64,000 nt of DNA, from NCBI GenBank assembly GCA_008933995.1, contig WARS01000071.1:1971047-2035046 (forward strand), written 5' to 3'. This DNA comes from Datnioides undecimradiatus. Lineage: Eukaryota > Chordata > Actinopteri > Lobotiformes > Datnioididae. The translations under genes and the position numbers were made by a program. The notes beneath the pieces are model-generated. The model did no database searches. It saw nothing but the letters and a program-made list of their open reading frames with translations, and was not told the origin of the DNA. Positions 12,319-24,240 of this stretch are shown piece after piece; positions within the stretch are counted from its first letter, which is position 1; each line of letters begins with the position of its first letter.

Positions 12319-13138
12319 CTGCATTACAGAACCTGCCTTTCTGCTTCCTGCTGCAGGTCAGTGCAGTAACTTTAGCTAATAGCATTAGCTCCAGCATTAG
12401 CTCCAGACTTTTCCTGTCATAATGTTGTTGGGCAATTTGAACAACAATCATCTGAGTCTGTAATTCACACAAACTAACACTTTTAGTGCACACATTGACA
12501 GGGTGCAGGGTCCTAAATTGGACTTTATATCCCGTTTCCTGCTAACTGCTGATCAATACTGGACCGACTTCAAAAACTGTTGTTCCTAATCATCGTTTAG
12601 GCACCAAAACATGGGGAACTAGAGTCCTGGATGAAGAAACAACAAAGCTCCTTTATTTTAACAAAGAAAACAAAATGACACCCCGCCATCAAACTGATCA
12701 GGAAGAACCGAGTTACTGAAGCTCAAAGCCTCTTTGGAGCCACTACAGCGTCTCTGTATTGAAAAAACTGACAGATGTTGTTGTTGAAAGACATCTTTAG
12801 ATGTTTTTGTGCAAATCTTTCTGTAAACACCTGATAAAACAGGAGTTCCACGCATTTTTTTCTACCTTTGAAGCCATAATTTCCCTGCTGTATGTCCATA
12901 TGGACCACAGACACGAAGTTTACTGGTCTGCAAGGGCGCAATTTGTTTTATGCATTAGTTTTTAAGTGAAGCAGGGACTTATGATGTCAAGCATGCCATC
13001 TGATAATGCATGTCAGTGATTTCAAGACAGCATATAATGTAGAAAATCCTAAACCTCAGGGTCTGATTGAGGTTGTGTTTGAGAAAAATAGGTTTTCCCA
13101 CAGCTATCCTGGAGGGGATCTACAGAGTCCGTATTTTT

Positions 13139-13218
13139 AGATTAACTGCCGTAACCTTTCAAGCCTTCCTGCCACATACCGACTCCACATAAATGTCTTT
13201 GCACAAACTGTATTGTGG
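13139..13218. repeat. Local duplication D, copy 1
   Basis: An 80-bp block that recurs as a direct repeat at 13725-13804 with 8 mismatches counted by eye, four of them clustered near the left end. The last 33 bases are almost identical, including TAAATGTCTTTGCACAAACT. On the minus strand both copies encode the same peptide core (HNTVCAKTFMW, then RYVA and RLERL), but the differences are not biased to silent positions, so coding is not supported. Confidence 0.9.
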
Positions 13219-13639
13219 AAAATAAAAATCAGTTTCTGCAAATCAAGGACAGGTGGCACAAAGAAGATTTGTAGCATTACAGTCTGCAGCAGACCTGCTC
13301 CTCGGACACACAAAGAGCGCAACGTTTCAAAACAATAACGATTAAAAACCGGGGTATGTATTTATATTATATATGCTATTTCACCCATGTTTGAGAGCAG
13401 GAACAATATAAGTGCATCATGTCAAGGTACTGACATTTCAAGAACATGAAAGGGAACTTATAGATAGCAAATCACAATCACTGGAGGGTGTGAGTGTTGT
13501 TTATTGTCAGGTGAGGAAATGCACGTAAGGACAGAAATATGACTCACAGATGCACAAACATGCATTAAAAATGGTAGTTATTGCTCCTAAAACAAGCAAA
13601 ACCAGACTCATTTAAATGTGCCCTCCATTCCCTGCTCAA

Positions 13640-13724
13640 GCCTACAGAGTAGTGCACAAGGTTACAGAGTAGTAACTTTGTTGTCCAGAGTAGTAACCTT
13701 GTGCAGGGAAGGGGATCCTTGGAT
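13640..13724. repeat. Signature element S, tandem and inverted pieces
   Basis: This holds AGAGTAGTAACCTTGTGCAG at 13687-13706 plus degenerate neighbours on each side (GTGCACAAGGTTACAGAGTAG at about 13653-13673, which is partly its reverse complement, and TACAGAGTAGTAACTTTG). The 20-mer recurs at 13824 and, inverted, at 35783 and 37223. A GGGGATCC follows the motif here, and GGGGG or GGGGAT follows the inverted copies. Confidence 0.85.
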
Positions 13725-13804
13725 AGATTAACCATTGTAACCTTTCAAGCCTTCTTGCCACGTACCGACGCCACATAAATGTCTTTGCACAAACTGTATT
13801 GTGA
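13725..13804. repeat. Local duplication D, copy 2
   Basis: Direct repeat of 13139-13218 (72 of 80 positions equal by eye). It is bracketed by two signature S motifs (13687 and 13824), so D and S look like parts of one larger element of which copy 1 lost its S flanks. Confidence 0.9.
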
Positions 13805-13823
13805 AACAGTGGAACAGAGTTAC

Positions 13824-13843
13824 AGAGTAGTAACCTTGTGCAG
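13824..13843 (+). repeat. Signature element S, copy 2
   Basis: Exact second occurrence of AGAGTAGTAACCTTGTGCAG, 137 bp after the first. Confidence 0.9.
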
Positions 13844-15764
13844 TGACGCTCTGCTCCCAGTGATCCTGGCATGCTTAAATCTTCCCCTGGAAGTCCTGCT
13901 ACGTTGTATTTGGATCAGAGTCAAAGTGGTGAATTTCATCTTAGACAAGAGGAATAAGTCGCCATCACCAGATGCAGATCCAGCAGCTGGTGCTGGTGGG
14001 GAGCAACAGTTGTGTTGATGCATCACGTTGTTATTCACCGCTGTTAGCATCCTCTCTTATGTTTGTGTTTTTACAAGTTTATCTTTTATGCATTATGTTA
14101 AACACTTTAATCTGCTCCAAGTGTTTCTACCAAAGCTGAAAACCTGTGGATTCAAATGCTGATATTTAAAAAAACAGTGTTTCACACCACAACTGTTAAA
14201 TTTTTCATGAGGTAGCTGCAGGTCTCACAGATTCATAAAGAATCATCTCCAACACGTAACCTTTACTACTGAAGACGCTTTCCTCCTTGCTCTTCTTCTC
14301 TCTGCTGGATTTTTCCACCTTATTGAAGCTGCTTTTTCTTCAGCTGAAGAAAGAAAAATGCCTCGGGTCTCTGGGGAGGCGAGAAAGCACCCAGAGGGGC
14401 TGCAGAGTGGACAACAACCAGGTAATGGCATCTGGTGAACTTTGAAAAAAAAAAGCGGAGAAATTGCAGAAATGGGAGGGTAACGTGGAGGTGAGCAGAG
14501 CACGGCGGCTGACGAGGTGAGATTAGAAATGACAGCACAGATAGAGATGTAGCCGGAGAGGTGACAGTCAAAAGGAGGAGGCACTTACGAACGACGTGAG
14601 ATAACACGACAGAAGGAAGAGAGAAAATGAGGAGCGAGAGTGGGAAGATAGCGGGGGATGGCGGCGCAGAGAAGAGGAGGAAGGACGGGAAGTGATCTAG
14701 AAAAGGTCGGTGACGGGAAGAGATGAGATCAGAGGTTAAAGAGAAAGAGATCATGAGAGGATATGAGGTCTGAGGGAGAGACGTGAGCTGAGATGAAAGG
14801 ATAATAGATGGAAGGTGAATGGAGAAACTATGAGGGATTATAAGAGCCAACATGTGCCAACATGTGTCGATAGTCCGGGTGATAAAACAAGCTTCATCAC
14901 TGATACTTCTACAAGTTACCTTGGCAACACTGCAAAGATCCATGCTGACATGTCTACGTTTAATACTGACAATAATTAAAACTACATCTCCGAACCCCAA
15001 CGGCGCTCGCCCCAGCTTCAGCTGAAGATCAAAGAGCTCGCACCTCTCCCTGTAGTTGCAGAGAGCTGGAACAGGAACAAAGGGAAGCGTGCATAAGAGG
15101 GAAACAAGTTGAGAAAGAGAAATAAGAGCAGAGAAGAAGAACAAAGACGCAAATCACAGATGAATGTGAGTCAGGAGATGCCAGACAATCCTCGGCGCGC
15201 GGGGCTGGATAGTCATGAAAGTGCCATGTTTCCCAGGAGATGACATCATCTGATATTCTCAACATCTCCTTTAGCTTTAGCATGTGTTGCTACACACATG
15301 CACATTTCTCAAAGGATGAAACCTCTACTGAACCTAATCTAACACAGCAGACTGCAGGGTTTCACAAACACATTCGACTCTACACAGGTATTACACTTTG
15401 TTTCAGGGCTCAGGTGGCAACAGAAGCGGTGCACGTCTGCGTTTTAATGTGCGTGTTTCTGCTTTGCATGTTTTAATTAGTCTCTAACGATGCAGCCTAA
15501 CATAGTCCATGTAGCTGTTAACGTTAATCAGCCTCATGTTATTGTTTTGCATGCTTTTTTTAATTATTATGCACGCATTATGAATGTCCTGCCCGTCCTA
15601 ACCCTGTAACATCTGTCCAGATGAAAAATAGCTACTGGTGCATTTACAGGAATCTCTGTTTATGTGCACGGCTCGTGTTAAGTAGACAAACAACAAATAA
15701 ACAACGACATCAGTTTGGTAAAATGTAAATTTGTCCAGTAGAATTCAAGAATTCAAGCTTTGTC
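13844..15764. other. Noncoding stretch with purine-rich block
   Basis: No gene. From 14566 to about 14835 the plus strand is strongly purine-rich (GA, GGA and GAGA runs). This keeps a minus-strand frame open for 274 codons (14320-15144), the longest in the window, but its product is a Ser/Leu/Pro/Phe-rich low-complexity string without domains. I regard that frame as spurious. AT-rich sequence follows from 15.5 kb. Confidence 0.65.
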
Positions 15765-15802
15765 TTTGCATACGGTGCTAATTAGCAACTGTTAGCATGC
15801 TA
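15765..15802 (-). repeat. TCR dispersed repeat, TTAGCATGCTA segment
   Basis: GGTGCTAATTAGCAACTGTTAGCATGCTAA is the reverse complement, with a few changes, of the TTAGCATGCTACCATTTGCTAATTAGC stretch at about 29664-29692. It is probably a fragment of the same family. Confidence 0.5.
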
Positions 15803-15841
15803 ATAAAGTGATCTGTGCAAATGGTGAGGTTTGGTTATTTT

Positions 15842-15901
15842 CTGCTAATCAGCATGCTATCGTGGTGGTCGCAGCTACCACGTTAGCATGCCGATTAGCA
15901 G
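15842..15901. repeat. Foldback: 25-bp stem, 10-nt loop
   Basis: Left arm 15842-15866 (starts CTGCTAATCAGCATGCTA) and right arm 15877-15901 (ends CATGCCGATTAGCAG) are reverse complements except for two positions, with a 10-base loop GGTCGCAGCT. Both arms contain GCATGCTA/TTAGCATGC, the motif of the neighbouring TCR fragment, so it may be an inverted pair of TCR pieces. Transcribed, it would form a stable hairpin of pre-miRNA size. No known miRNA sequence is recognised in either arm. Confidence 0.9.
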
Positions 15902-16630
15902 GCTGCTCAGAGGATAAACGCCTCAACTGCCTCGATGAGCCACGTGTCACAGCCGCCGCTGCTGCTGCTGCACCCGATAACTGAGCAGCGTGCACGGGTC
16001 AAACTGCAGGGCCAGCCTCCTACTTCCCAGGAGCTTTCCGTCACATCTCTCCTCAACTCAGGGCGGTTCAGGGCGAGTTAAATGTGCTTAAAGGTGGTGT
16101 GTGTGTTTGTCATAGTAATGCGGGCTTGAAGTTGACAAAGTCGTTGTGTTTCAGGCAGTTTTTCCTGAAACGTACATGTATTTGGGAGATTAGAGGCTCA
16201 GTTCTGTGTTTTTTTGGCTCCAGGTTATGATTTTTATTATTTATAAAACTTGTTTACACATCTTGTTCCAAATATGCAAAAGCAGGAGAGTGGAGGGAAG
16301 CAGAAGATGCTTTTGTACCCGAACATTTCAGTTGTTGTGCCGCTCCGGCTGAGAAATAAAACCAGGTTTTCTTCTGTTAGTCTGATCATGGTTTGTTTTC
16401 CCGCTGACATGTTCATCTGGCAGGTGTCAGCTCCTGGATGCTGCGTGAATGAAGACCCTTTTCTGTCTTTAATGCACATTTTCCAGATTCATAAGTCACT
16501 TCTCATTACATACATGCATGCAATCTGAGAGTGAAGGGTGAGCATCAGCATCAGCATGATCTCTACTCGTGTCTTTTCATTAAACCTGCTGTGTTTCCAG
16601 TCCTGGTTTGAAGCGTCTGGGCCCCTCAGC

Positions 16631-16653
16631 AGCACGGCTCTAACAGCCGTGCT
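16631..16653. other. Perfect 9-bp hairpin
   Basis: AGCACGGCT, loop CTAAC, AGCCGTGCT: a GC-rich perfect stem with a 5-base loop. No T-run follows on either strand and the host is a eukaryote, so a bacterial-type terminator is not implied. Function unknown. Confidence 0.85.
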
Positions 16654-19254
16654 CCTGTTTTCCTGTTAGAGACTTTTAGAGCATCCCTGCCCGTGTCCAG
16701 CCCTGAAACATGTTGTGTTTTCCTCAGACAGACTCTGACAGAGCTTGAATCAGCCCCAGAGTGAGTCTGCACAGCTTTCAAACTTGTTAGTCCTTGTCTG
16801 GCTTCACTGTGTCCAAACCTGTTTCTGTCTCTGTTCTCCTCAACTCTCTCATTTCCTGCCTGAGCCTTGCGGTCGGCTCTCTGAACCCCATCCCGCCTCT
16901 GCTGGTCTGAATGTGGCTGTTTTCATTCAATCACAGCTATACTGTCTGAGGCAAAGCACCTGAGATGGTTTCAGCCAGAGATGCAACAATAATGCCCCCT
17001 TTCCCACCCGGCTGCGCCCACTTTTAGCAACCTAGCTTCCATTTGGCGTCCTTGTTTCCTCCAGCTGTCCTGGGACGCACTTCACCAAACTTGCATCATG
17101 CAACCTTTGACCTGTGACATAAAATCATTTATCTTTATGAGAGGAGCAAAGACCACACCTGGACCCATGCATGACCATCAACCGAGAACCAGAATATTAA
17201 TATCAGTTTGCAGGCCACGAGCAACAGCTTCAGCTCTTCGTTCCAGCAGGCAGCAGGCAAATTAGAGGTCTTATAAAGTGATCACTGTGTTGCGGGTTCT
17301 CCTGCTGCTACTGCATCGATATCCTCAGACACACACCTAAATGCATAAAGGACGTTAGCTGCAAATCCTCACATCACACACAAATGATTACAATCCCACG
17401 TGAAACCCATTTTCTGCACCGAAGGCTGAAACATCCACCGACGGGGAAAACATTCGCCGCTTTTAAACTCATTTTCAGTCGCGGGCTGCAGTGGCCCCGC
17501 GCTCAGAGGTGCACGTCTCAGGCGCAGATAAAAGCAGGAATAATTACTGAAGGATGATGGGAGTGTCCCGCAGCACTCTGAGAGGCTTTCGGCTCCATTT
17601 CATTTCCCCTTTGTGCAATATGGGAAACGCCGTCTGAGAGCGTGGCGCGCTCAGATCGGGTTCACGCCGCAAGTCCTTCATGTTCAAATTAGAATCAGCG
17701 CTCATATATTCTCTGGGGTGCAGCTTGTGTTCGTGCATTGTTATGACCTGACAGTTATTGCGCTGAAAGCACGCGCAGAGCAGCGACACACAAACCGGAG
17801 ACACACAAACACAAAGAATAACATCAGAGCAGCTTTAAGACAAAACAAGTGCTCACTGGGAAACAGAGACTGAAGCTGTTTCACTTCGTTTCCACTGTTT
17901 TATTGCTCTGACAAAGATACCACTGTTCAGTATCATGAACATAATGTACATCTGAATTTACAGTATATTTTAAACTGTGTATCTGCACAGCTAATTGATT
18001 AGCTTGCAGGAATATATACTGTATATATATATATATCTTATTTTTATCACTCTTATATTGAGATTTTGTTGATACATGCTGTTTGCACAACTCTCAAGCT
18101 GCCACTGGATAAAGTATCTGTCTATCTGATGATTATTTGGCTATTCTAAATTAGTATTTTACCAAATATCATGAATCAGCCATGAAGCTGAGCATCAGCT
18201 GCTAAGGATCGGCTTTAAATCAGTGCTATCCGTACTGACGTAGCTTGGTTGCTTTAGCTAGTATGTTGGTTTTGTTATGCAAGTACATAAGTAGGTAAAG
18301 TTACAGCTGCAGCCTCTGCTGCGCTTCATGTTGCGTTACTTCCTCGTTTGCTCCTGTTGTCATGACGACAGCCACCAGTCACTGCAGAACCATTCACAAT
18401 AACGGGTTTAAGTTGCTTGCATTAGGCCTGCGATTTGTCTGCACATATTAATATCCAAGTCAAATAATGATTCTTGTCCTATATATAAAATATAATATCA
18501 CCAAGGACATGTTTTTACTTTTAACCTCCTAAACCTGACCACAGACACCGTGCACGAGACTTTTCTAGGTTGGCACCGAGGACGAATCCCTGTCGGCTTC
18601 ACTCTGACAGGTGTGAAAAGTGCAGTTCGCTCCTTTGGGGGGAGTTTCTGTTTTCTTTGTCAGATGCATCAGAAGGAGAAGCAGATGCTTTGGGTTTAAA
18701 GGAAGATGGAACTCAACTCACAACGGAGCTTAAATAAGAATTCAGAAGTCGTCCTTTAGACAAACTCATATTGTACAAACTATATTCCATTATACCATCG
18801 TGTGGGTGAACACTGGGATCTGATTGGCTTTATTCCCAACAATGGTCACCTACTAAGTAGCTCCAGGCAAACGGTCATTAGCCAGCCTGTTTATAAAAAG
18901 TGTAACCATAGCAACAGCGACTCAATCAAAGCTAACATCGAGTTAACGTCAACACTTCCTCGACCCTGTTTGTAATCAGTTTTTAAAACGCCCCGATGGT
19001 TTAATACTGAGGTGTTTGCTGCTGGTGTTGCACCGGACTCCATTACACTGAAATGTGCACGTCATGTTTTCATGTTTTAACCATGTGCATGCGTAGATCA
19101 TGTCTGAGTGTCTGATTGGCTGAGTTCAGATTGTTCCTGGGAGCTGATTGGTTCTTGCCATTTAAAGGCCCACCTGTGGGCTCTCCTCTCTCCCAGCAGA
19201 GCGTTTCCATGGACCTCTGTTCCTGGTGGTTCACCTTATCATTCCTCTAAACAG

Positions 19255-19326
19255 ACGAAGAGATCACAGACCTTTCTAACACCGCTGCAAACTACACCCT
19301 GTCATGGACCACAGTGGAAACTGCAG
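19255..19326 (+). other. Weak candidate micro-exon (72 nt)
   Basis: A pyrimidine-rich run ending in AAACAG precedes 72 bases, and GCAG/GTATGAG follows as a plausible 5' splice site. One frame (intron phase 1 on both sides) reads EEITDLSNTAANYTLSW followed by TTVETA, with an NYT glycosylation sequon. A second frame is also open, which weakens the case. No family is recognised, and chance is a good explanation in 64 kb. Confidence 0.12.
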
Positions 19327-20689
19327 GTATGAGCCCCAAAATGGTGCATAACGAGTAACTTGACTGACAAACTGCAGTTTGCTCGATGCTCTCAGAAGCT
19401 TCTGCAAACTCAGCATCATAATAATGAAGAACGTGCAAACGGCTGTAATCTCACTCCAGGTGGAGCGTTTTATGTCACACTAACAGAGAAGAGCAGAGGA
19501 GATCCCAGCTTGTGTTGTAATCTGACACCAGCTTTGATTCAGGAGCTGCACATTAACATTTGAGGCAGCTGATGTGACGATGTGTCTGTGTCTGCGTGGC
19601 CTCGGGGAACGCGTCACAAGTGTAAAAGCAACCCGCGCTAATTATGCAAATGACGTTTATGTCAAACACATGCAGCCAGTTAGTCTAAATAAGCTGCAAA
19701 CCTGCCATCGCACATAAGGATATTGTGTTACTTCAAACAACTGCGAGCTGTGCAAAGTCTGCAAAACGGCATCAAAACAAGCAGAGGAACACAATGATGA
19801 CTAATGCAGCCACTAATGAAGAACCCACATCGAGTTTGTTTGTTAATGGTGATGCATCTCACGTTAAAGATGGATGAAAAATGAATTTAGGAAGTTGTTG
19901 TTGTTTCATTTTATGCATAAAAGAGGATAAATGAGGACTTTCCACCACAGTTTGGAGCTGATACATCAGTTGGTGAACGCTTGTGAAGTTTCCACGTAGA
20001 GTCGAGACAACTCGGTTAAACAATGAAATGCACTGCACTATGTCTTCCCCTGCAAGAGAAGCTCGCATTGAGACTGCAGGCAACCTGTGGCCTGCATACA
20101 AACGCAGACTGTGCACGATGTTAAATAAATAATACACCATTGTTATAATGCAGACCGCGTGGATGCAGATCCATCGCCGAACAACGAAATGCAAATTGGG
20201 AATCTGAGAAAGAGTTTGAGGCAGTGCTAAAATCTGGCCTCGGGGAAACCCGGGCGTCACAGAACGAATGAGACTCTCGTCCTCACAGCTCACAAGAACA
20301 AGCAGGAATAAAGTATGTGTTTATTCAAAATATACTTCCTGAGAAGCAGCTTTGCTGGAAGTGCAGAGCCCCCAGGGGCTGAGGGAAGGCGTCCTTTAAA
20401 CGGCAAACATGCAGGCTGGAACCAATCAGCTCCTCAGAACAACCTGCACTTCAATTAACCGACTCACCTGCAGCCAATCAGACACTGGCAGGCGCCACAG
20501 CAGAGGAACGAAGCTGTGCAGAGGTTATTTTTTGACCAGTTGCACGGCAGCATGTGCACACAGGATGCCTTCAGGGACTGGTTGTCACCTGGGTTTTAGC
20601 AGTGCTGAGAGCCCAAAACACAAATCGGTCACAATCAATGTAGATGCACACATGAAAATAACACTTTAGGAACGAACCACGAGTTAATA

Positions 20690-21010
20690 ACAGCGATAAT
20701 AACAGCAACAAACAACAAATAAATAAGCATTACAAAGATATAAAACTGTAAAAGGGCAAAGAAAACAAATCGGGTCGTGAAAGCCCGTTTGAACAGATGT
20801 GTCTTCACGTGATGAAGCAGGTGGGACAGTGAGGTGGATGGATGAAGAAGACCTGACGGTGCAGGAGTTCAGAAAGGTTGTGGTCGGCCTTAAAGGTGAG
20901 CAACAGGATCTTGAAACCAACACGATGTCTAACCGGGAGCCAGTGGAGCTGCTGCGGGACGGGAGCGATGTGACTGATGGAGCACGTTCCGCTGAAGGTT
21001 AACGTGTCGT
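20690..21010 (-). mobile_element. LINE (L2/Rex1-like) 3' fragment
   Basis: Read on the minus strand, about 20975-20875 encodes QQLHWLPVRHRVGFKILLLT followed by FKA, preceded by ISHIAPVP. This is the C-terminal block of reverse transcriptase ORFs of L2/Rex1/CR1-group non-LTR retrotransposons (family consensus roughly 'HWLPV..RI.FKILLLT.KAL'). Downstream on the same strand is non-coding sequence with A- and T-rich runs, which fits the element's 3' end. Stops and loss of the catalytic domain make it a dead 5'-truncated copy, the usual fate of LINE insertions. Confidence 0.72.
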
Positions 21011-24000
21011 AGCTTCTCCTGGAGTCGCTGGAACTGAACTGTTTTTGGGTTTGGGGGGAATCAAAGTGGACCATCACCCTGATTCCTGTTTCCAGTATCT
21101 GTGCTAACAGAACTGAATTTGCTTAAAGGAGTTTGAGGTGTTTTCAGTTCAAACATGAAGGATAAAATGATTAAAATGTCATTTAAACCTGTGAGCAAAG
21201 GTGCTGAAACCAGAGTCCTGGCTAAACAAACACCTTTCTATGGTCCAAAGTGTTGTTCTTTACTGAAAAGTGAGTGTTGTGTGTCATTTAACTGAGGTCT
21301 TGGCAGCGTAATTTCCAAAATTAAGTGCAGGACTGGTTAATAGACATTAAAAGCTCCTGTGGTGGTAGTTTATCCTTGGTTTGAGGACAGAGCAGCGAGA
21401 TGTGGGCAGCATCGCCGCAACAGGAGCAAAGACGTGAAATCCATTACTGAGAAAAATCACACTCTGAACGAGCTGCAGAGCCACAAGAAAGTCATATTCA
21501 GTCATTTAATATGGAAATCCACTGCCCACATATGGGCCTCATCAGGGAGCTGTGAAACAGAGAGGCTCTGACAGGAACACATGCACTTAAGGGAGAAGTG
21601 CACCGGCGACGTGTTTGCCTCAGTCCTATAATGTGGCATAATTACACAGGAACGTAGGGGATGATTGGCAGCCTCGATGATGAATGTGCGGTAATTGTGA
21701 GTTTAAAAAGGAGGGCGATGCTGAAAGAGCACTTTCCCCATTGACCTGCAAACTTCCTGTGGACTGAAGAAAGTAAAAGGTAAAACGCAAGCAAATGAGA
21801 CAGGAAGTGGAAATGCGAGAGGCGTTTTTTCTGCAGAAACAGACGCGGTTACAGTTCGAATGATCGCGCCAAATACAGGAGACCTTCAGATGTCCAAGAG
21901 GAGAGTTGAAAACACTAAATATAACCCAAAAAGTTGAGTTTCCAGCCTGAAATGCTTGATTTAGTCCAATCTTTAACCCCAATATCTCCAACAAACCCCA
22001 TGATTGGGCTCCTTTGGTGTTTTCCTGTGTAACCAATCATTTTGCAGAGCTGGCTAATCAATCTGCAGTCTTCACTGGTCAGGTGAAAGCATTGGACCTG
22101 TTGTAATCAGTTAGGTCTTTGAACAGATGATGCTGCTGATGCAGACGAAAGACCGTCTGCTGCTACTTCACAGGTATTTGGCTATAATGCATTTTAAATT
22201 AACTGCATGTGTGTTTTCATGTTAGTAAATCATAAAATTATGGTTAAACGAGTCCAGAAATCATTTTTTAAATATCGCCTGATGATGCAAGGCTTCATTT
22301 GTCAAAGCTAAGATGCATCGTTTCTATTCAAACCTAAGAAGAAGAGGCGTTGGAGTAGAAGAAGGAGGAAAGAAAGGAGTCTGGAGGAGGAGGTAAACAG
22401 ATCTTTACATTTTAATATCTCCACACCGGCCCTGGCACTTTGATAAAAGACCGCTTACGGGGACGGGAGCAGACTGAGGACAAACACTGAAGTCTTTAGT
22501 GTTTGTGGCTGTGATGTCAGTGTTTGACGCCTCCCTGGAGGAGCCACGTGAGGACGGAGGAGACGCTCAGTGTTTGATGCAGCCTCCTGCTCGTCCAGAA
22601 CAGAAAAACTAGACCTGTCTTTGAATGAAGGAATAAATGAATGAATATTTGCACGAGATTCTGATACTAAACTTATTTTATAAAGCATTGTTACTGTGCC
22701 AATTAAAAAACTTCCAATAGGAGACAACAGTCACAAGATGAGCCGGTGTTTTTCAACTGTGCTGATGTGTTTAAGTTCTCCAGAAATCAGTTCATTACTT
22801 TTATTATTTTACTGTTGCATTGGCTCAAAGTGAGCCACCGTGTTTTTTTTTAAAAATGTCCACTCAGGCTCCCGTAGTGTTTCGACTGCCCGTAGATCCA
22901 AATGGTAAAATGTCAAACTTTACAACGTACGTGAACATTTACGGCCTGGTCTGAAAAACTGTTTTTTGGCCAAAATGCAACAAAATCACCACAGAGGAAC
23001 GAGGAAGCTAATCTGCCAATCAAAGTGCACAACACAGGCTGTGGTCGAGCAACAAGCTTTCATCTGGGCCAATAGAAACGCTCAGCCGCGCTCCTCAGGC
23101 TCTTCAGCTCCGGGTCCTGATTAATGAGCGGACTCAGGCGTGATCCACTCCTCGCTACAGCTGCGGGGGGATTAATATTTAGGTATAGTTCATTTTTAGG
23201 TAGACTGTGATTGAACAATGTTTAATTAGTCAGATCTGGATCAGTCATGTCGCGTCATGTTTCCCCACTGATTCCCTGCAACATTACTACCGCTATTATC
23301 ACATTATGATAAACACAGGCATGCATTAACCACTATTTCCATTAGGACTCAGAGGAAACGTAATCGCAGCATTACAAGTATCATATTGACTGATGAGAGA
23401 GTGAAACTACAGCACGTCCACAGCTCCGTGTCCCTCTTTCCCCCCCCTTTCATGTTGCTGCCTCCGCTTTGGCCTCCTGCTAAGTACTGTACTTACCCTT
23501 CGCAGCTGGAGGCCTTTGAACCAGTTAACAGCTTCTGCAGAAGTAAAGGGATCGTGTTTGTTTGATGTCGGGCCCTGGAGAGGCATCTGGTAAACGCAGC
23601 ATAATTTGATAAAAACGGCTCCAAAAAAGAAAAAAAAAAAAGGGGGAGATGTGACGGACGGCTGGGCGAAGGCAAGAGATGAGAACAAAGAGGAGGGGTG
23701 GAGACGTAAACACATGTTTTCGTGATTCGGTCGTTTCTGTTTCTGTCAGTCTTAATAAAAAACATGAGAGCAGACGAAGAGTTTCCCGCTTTTCAGTCAA
23801 ATCATTTTATGTGGAACAATTGCGTATCCAGCTCTTCTATGGAGGGGTCTGGCTCTGGGATGATGGAGGATGTTGTTGAACCCACCAGTCTGCTGAGAGT
23901 GTACCCACCTGATTGCCCCGTACCTGCCTCCACTCTTACACTTACAAAACCACTTTACTCCCTTCGATGCATGACTCATGGCCCCCGCTGTCCAAGCTTA

Positions 24001-24044
24001 CCAAACTGTCTCCAGTCCTTCTCCTTCTCCTAATGGCTCTCCTC
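21011..24044. other. Noncoding stretch
   Basis: No supported gene or named repeat. A short A-run with a C-run (about 23440-23645) keeps overlapping spurious frames open on the minus strand at 23407-23800. GC composition is mixed. Confidence 0.5.
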
Positions 24045-24240
24045 GTTCAGATTGCTGCAGTGCACTTTATTACAGCGTCAGCCAAAGTTCACAGCGTCTG
24101 CAGCTGGTGCTGAATGTGGCAGCTAGACTAATTGGTACAAGGGGGTCTGAACACATTTTAGCAAAAACATTTGAACTTTGTGATTTGGCCCCGCTACTTC
24201 ACTGAGCTCCTGTGAAGCTCCTTTGAAGAATCCACCTAAG
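24045..24240 (+). mobile_element. LINE (L2/Rex1-like) reverse transcriptase C-terminal fragment
   Basis: The plus strand reads SDCCSALYYSVSQSSQRLQL, then VLNVAARLIGTRGSEHI and, after damage, LAPLLH, a stop codon and APVKL. This fits the block typical of L2/Rex1/CR1-group ORF2 ('DYCN.LYSG...S...RLQLVQNAAARL...REHI', then the 'HWLPVK' block). The stop within the HWLPV block and the lack of any upstream RT core show it is defunct. It lies 1.9 kb before the catalytic YADD piece at 25.9 kb, although in an intact element it would follow it. The two therefore come from different insertions or a rearrangement. Confidence 0.75.

Larger units (their letters stand above)
6896..13138. other. Long noncoding stretch
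   Basis: More than 6 kb without a supported gene. It includes one CA tract (8227) and one ATT tract (12300). The segment 10119-10414 is open on both strands for about 90 codons (Leu- and Lys-rich on plus). It resembles no family I know and has no clear splice sites, so it is not called. The segment 11330-11940 likewise holds overlapping short frames with no motif. Confidence 0.5.
15903..20689. other. Noncoding stretch
   Basis: No supported gene. It contains a perfect 9-bp hairpin (16631-16653), a short TA run (about 18020-18036), and one weak candidate micro-exon (19255-19326, listed separately). Open frames such as 19859-20293 (minus, 144 codons) have no recognisable domain and no conserved neighbours. 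Confidence 0.5.

Noticed and set aside
13137-13872. Conserved minus-strand peptide HNTVCAKTFMW in both copies of the duplication
   Set aside because: Four residue changes result from the few base differences within the peptide region, with no silent-site bias. Shared peptide simply follows shared DNA.
14320-15144. 274-codon open frame on the minus strand
   Set aside because: It lies opposite a purine-rich tract, its translation is low-complexity Ser/Leu/Pro/Phe without domains, and overlapping frames are also open.
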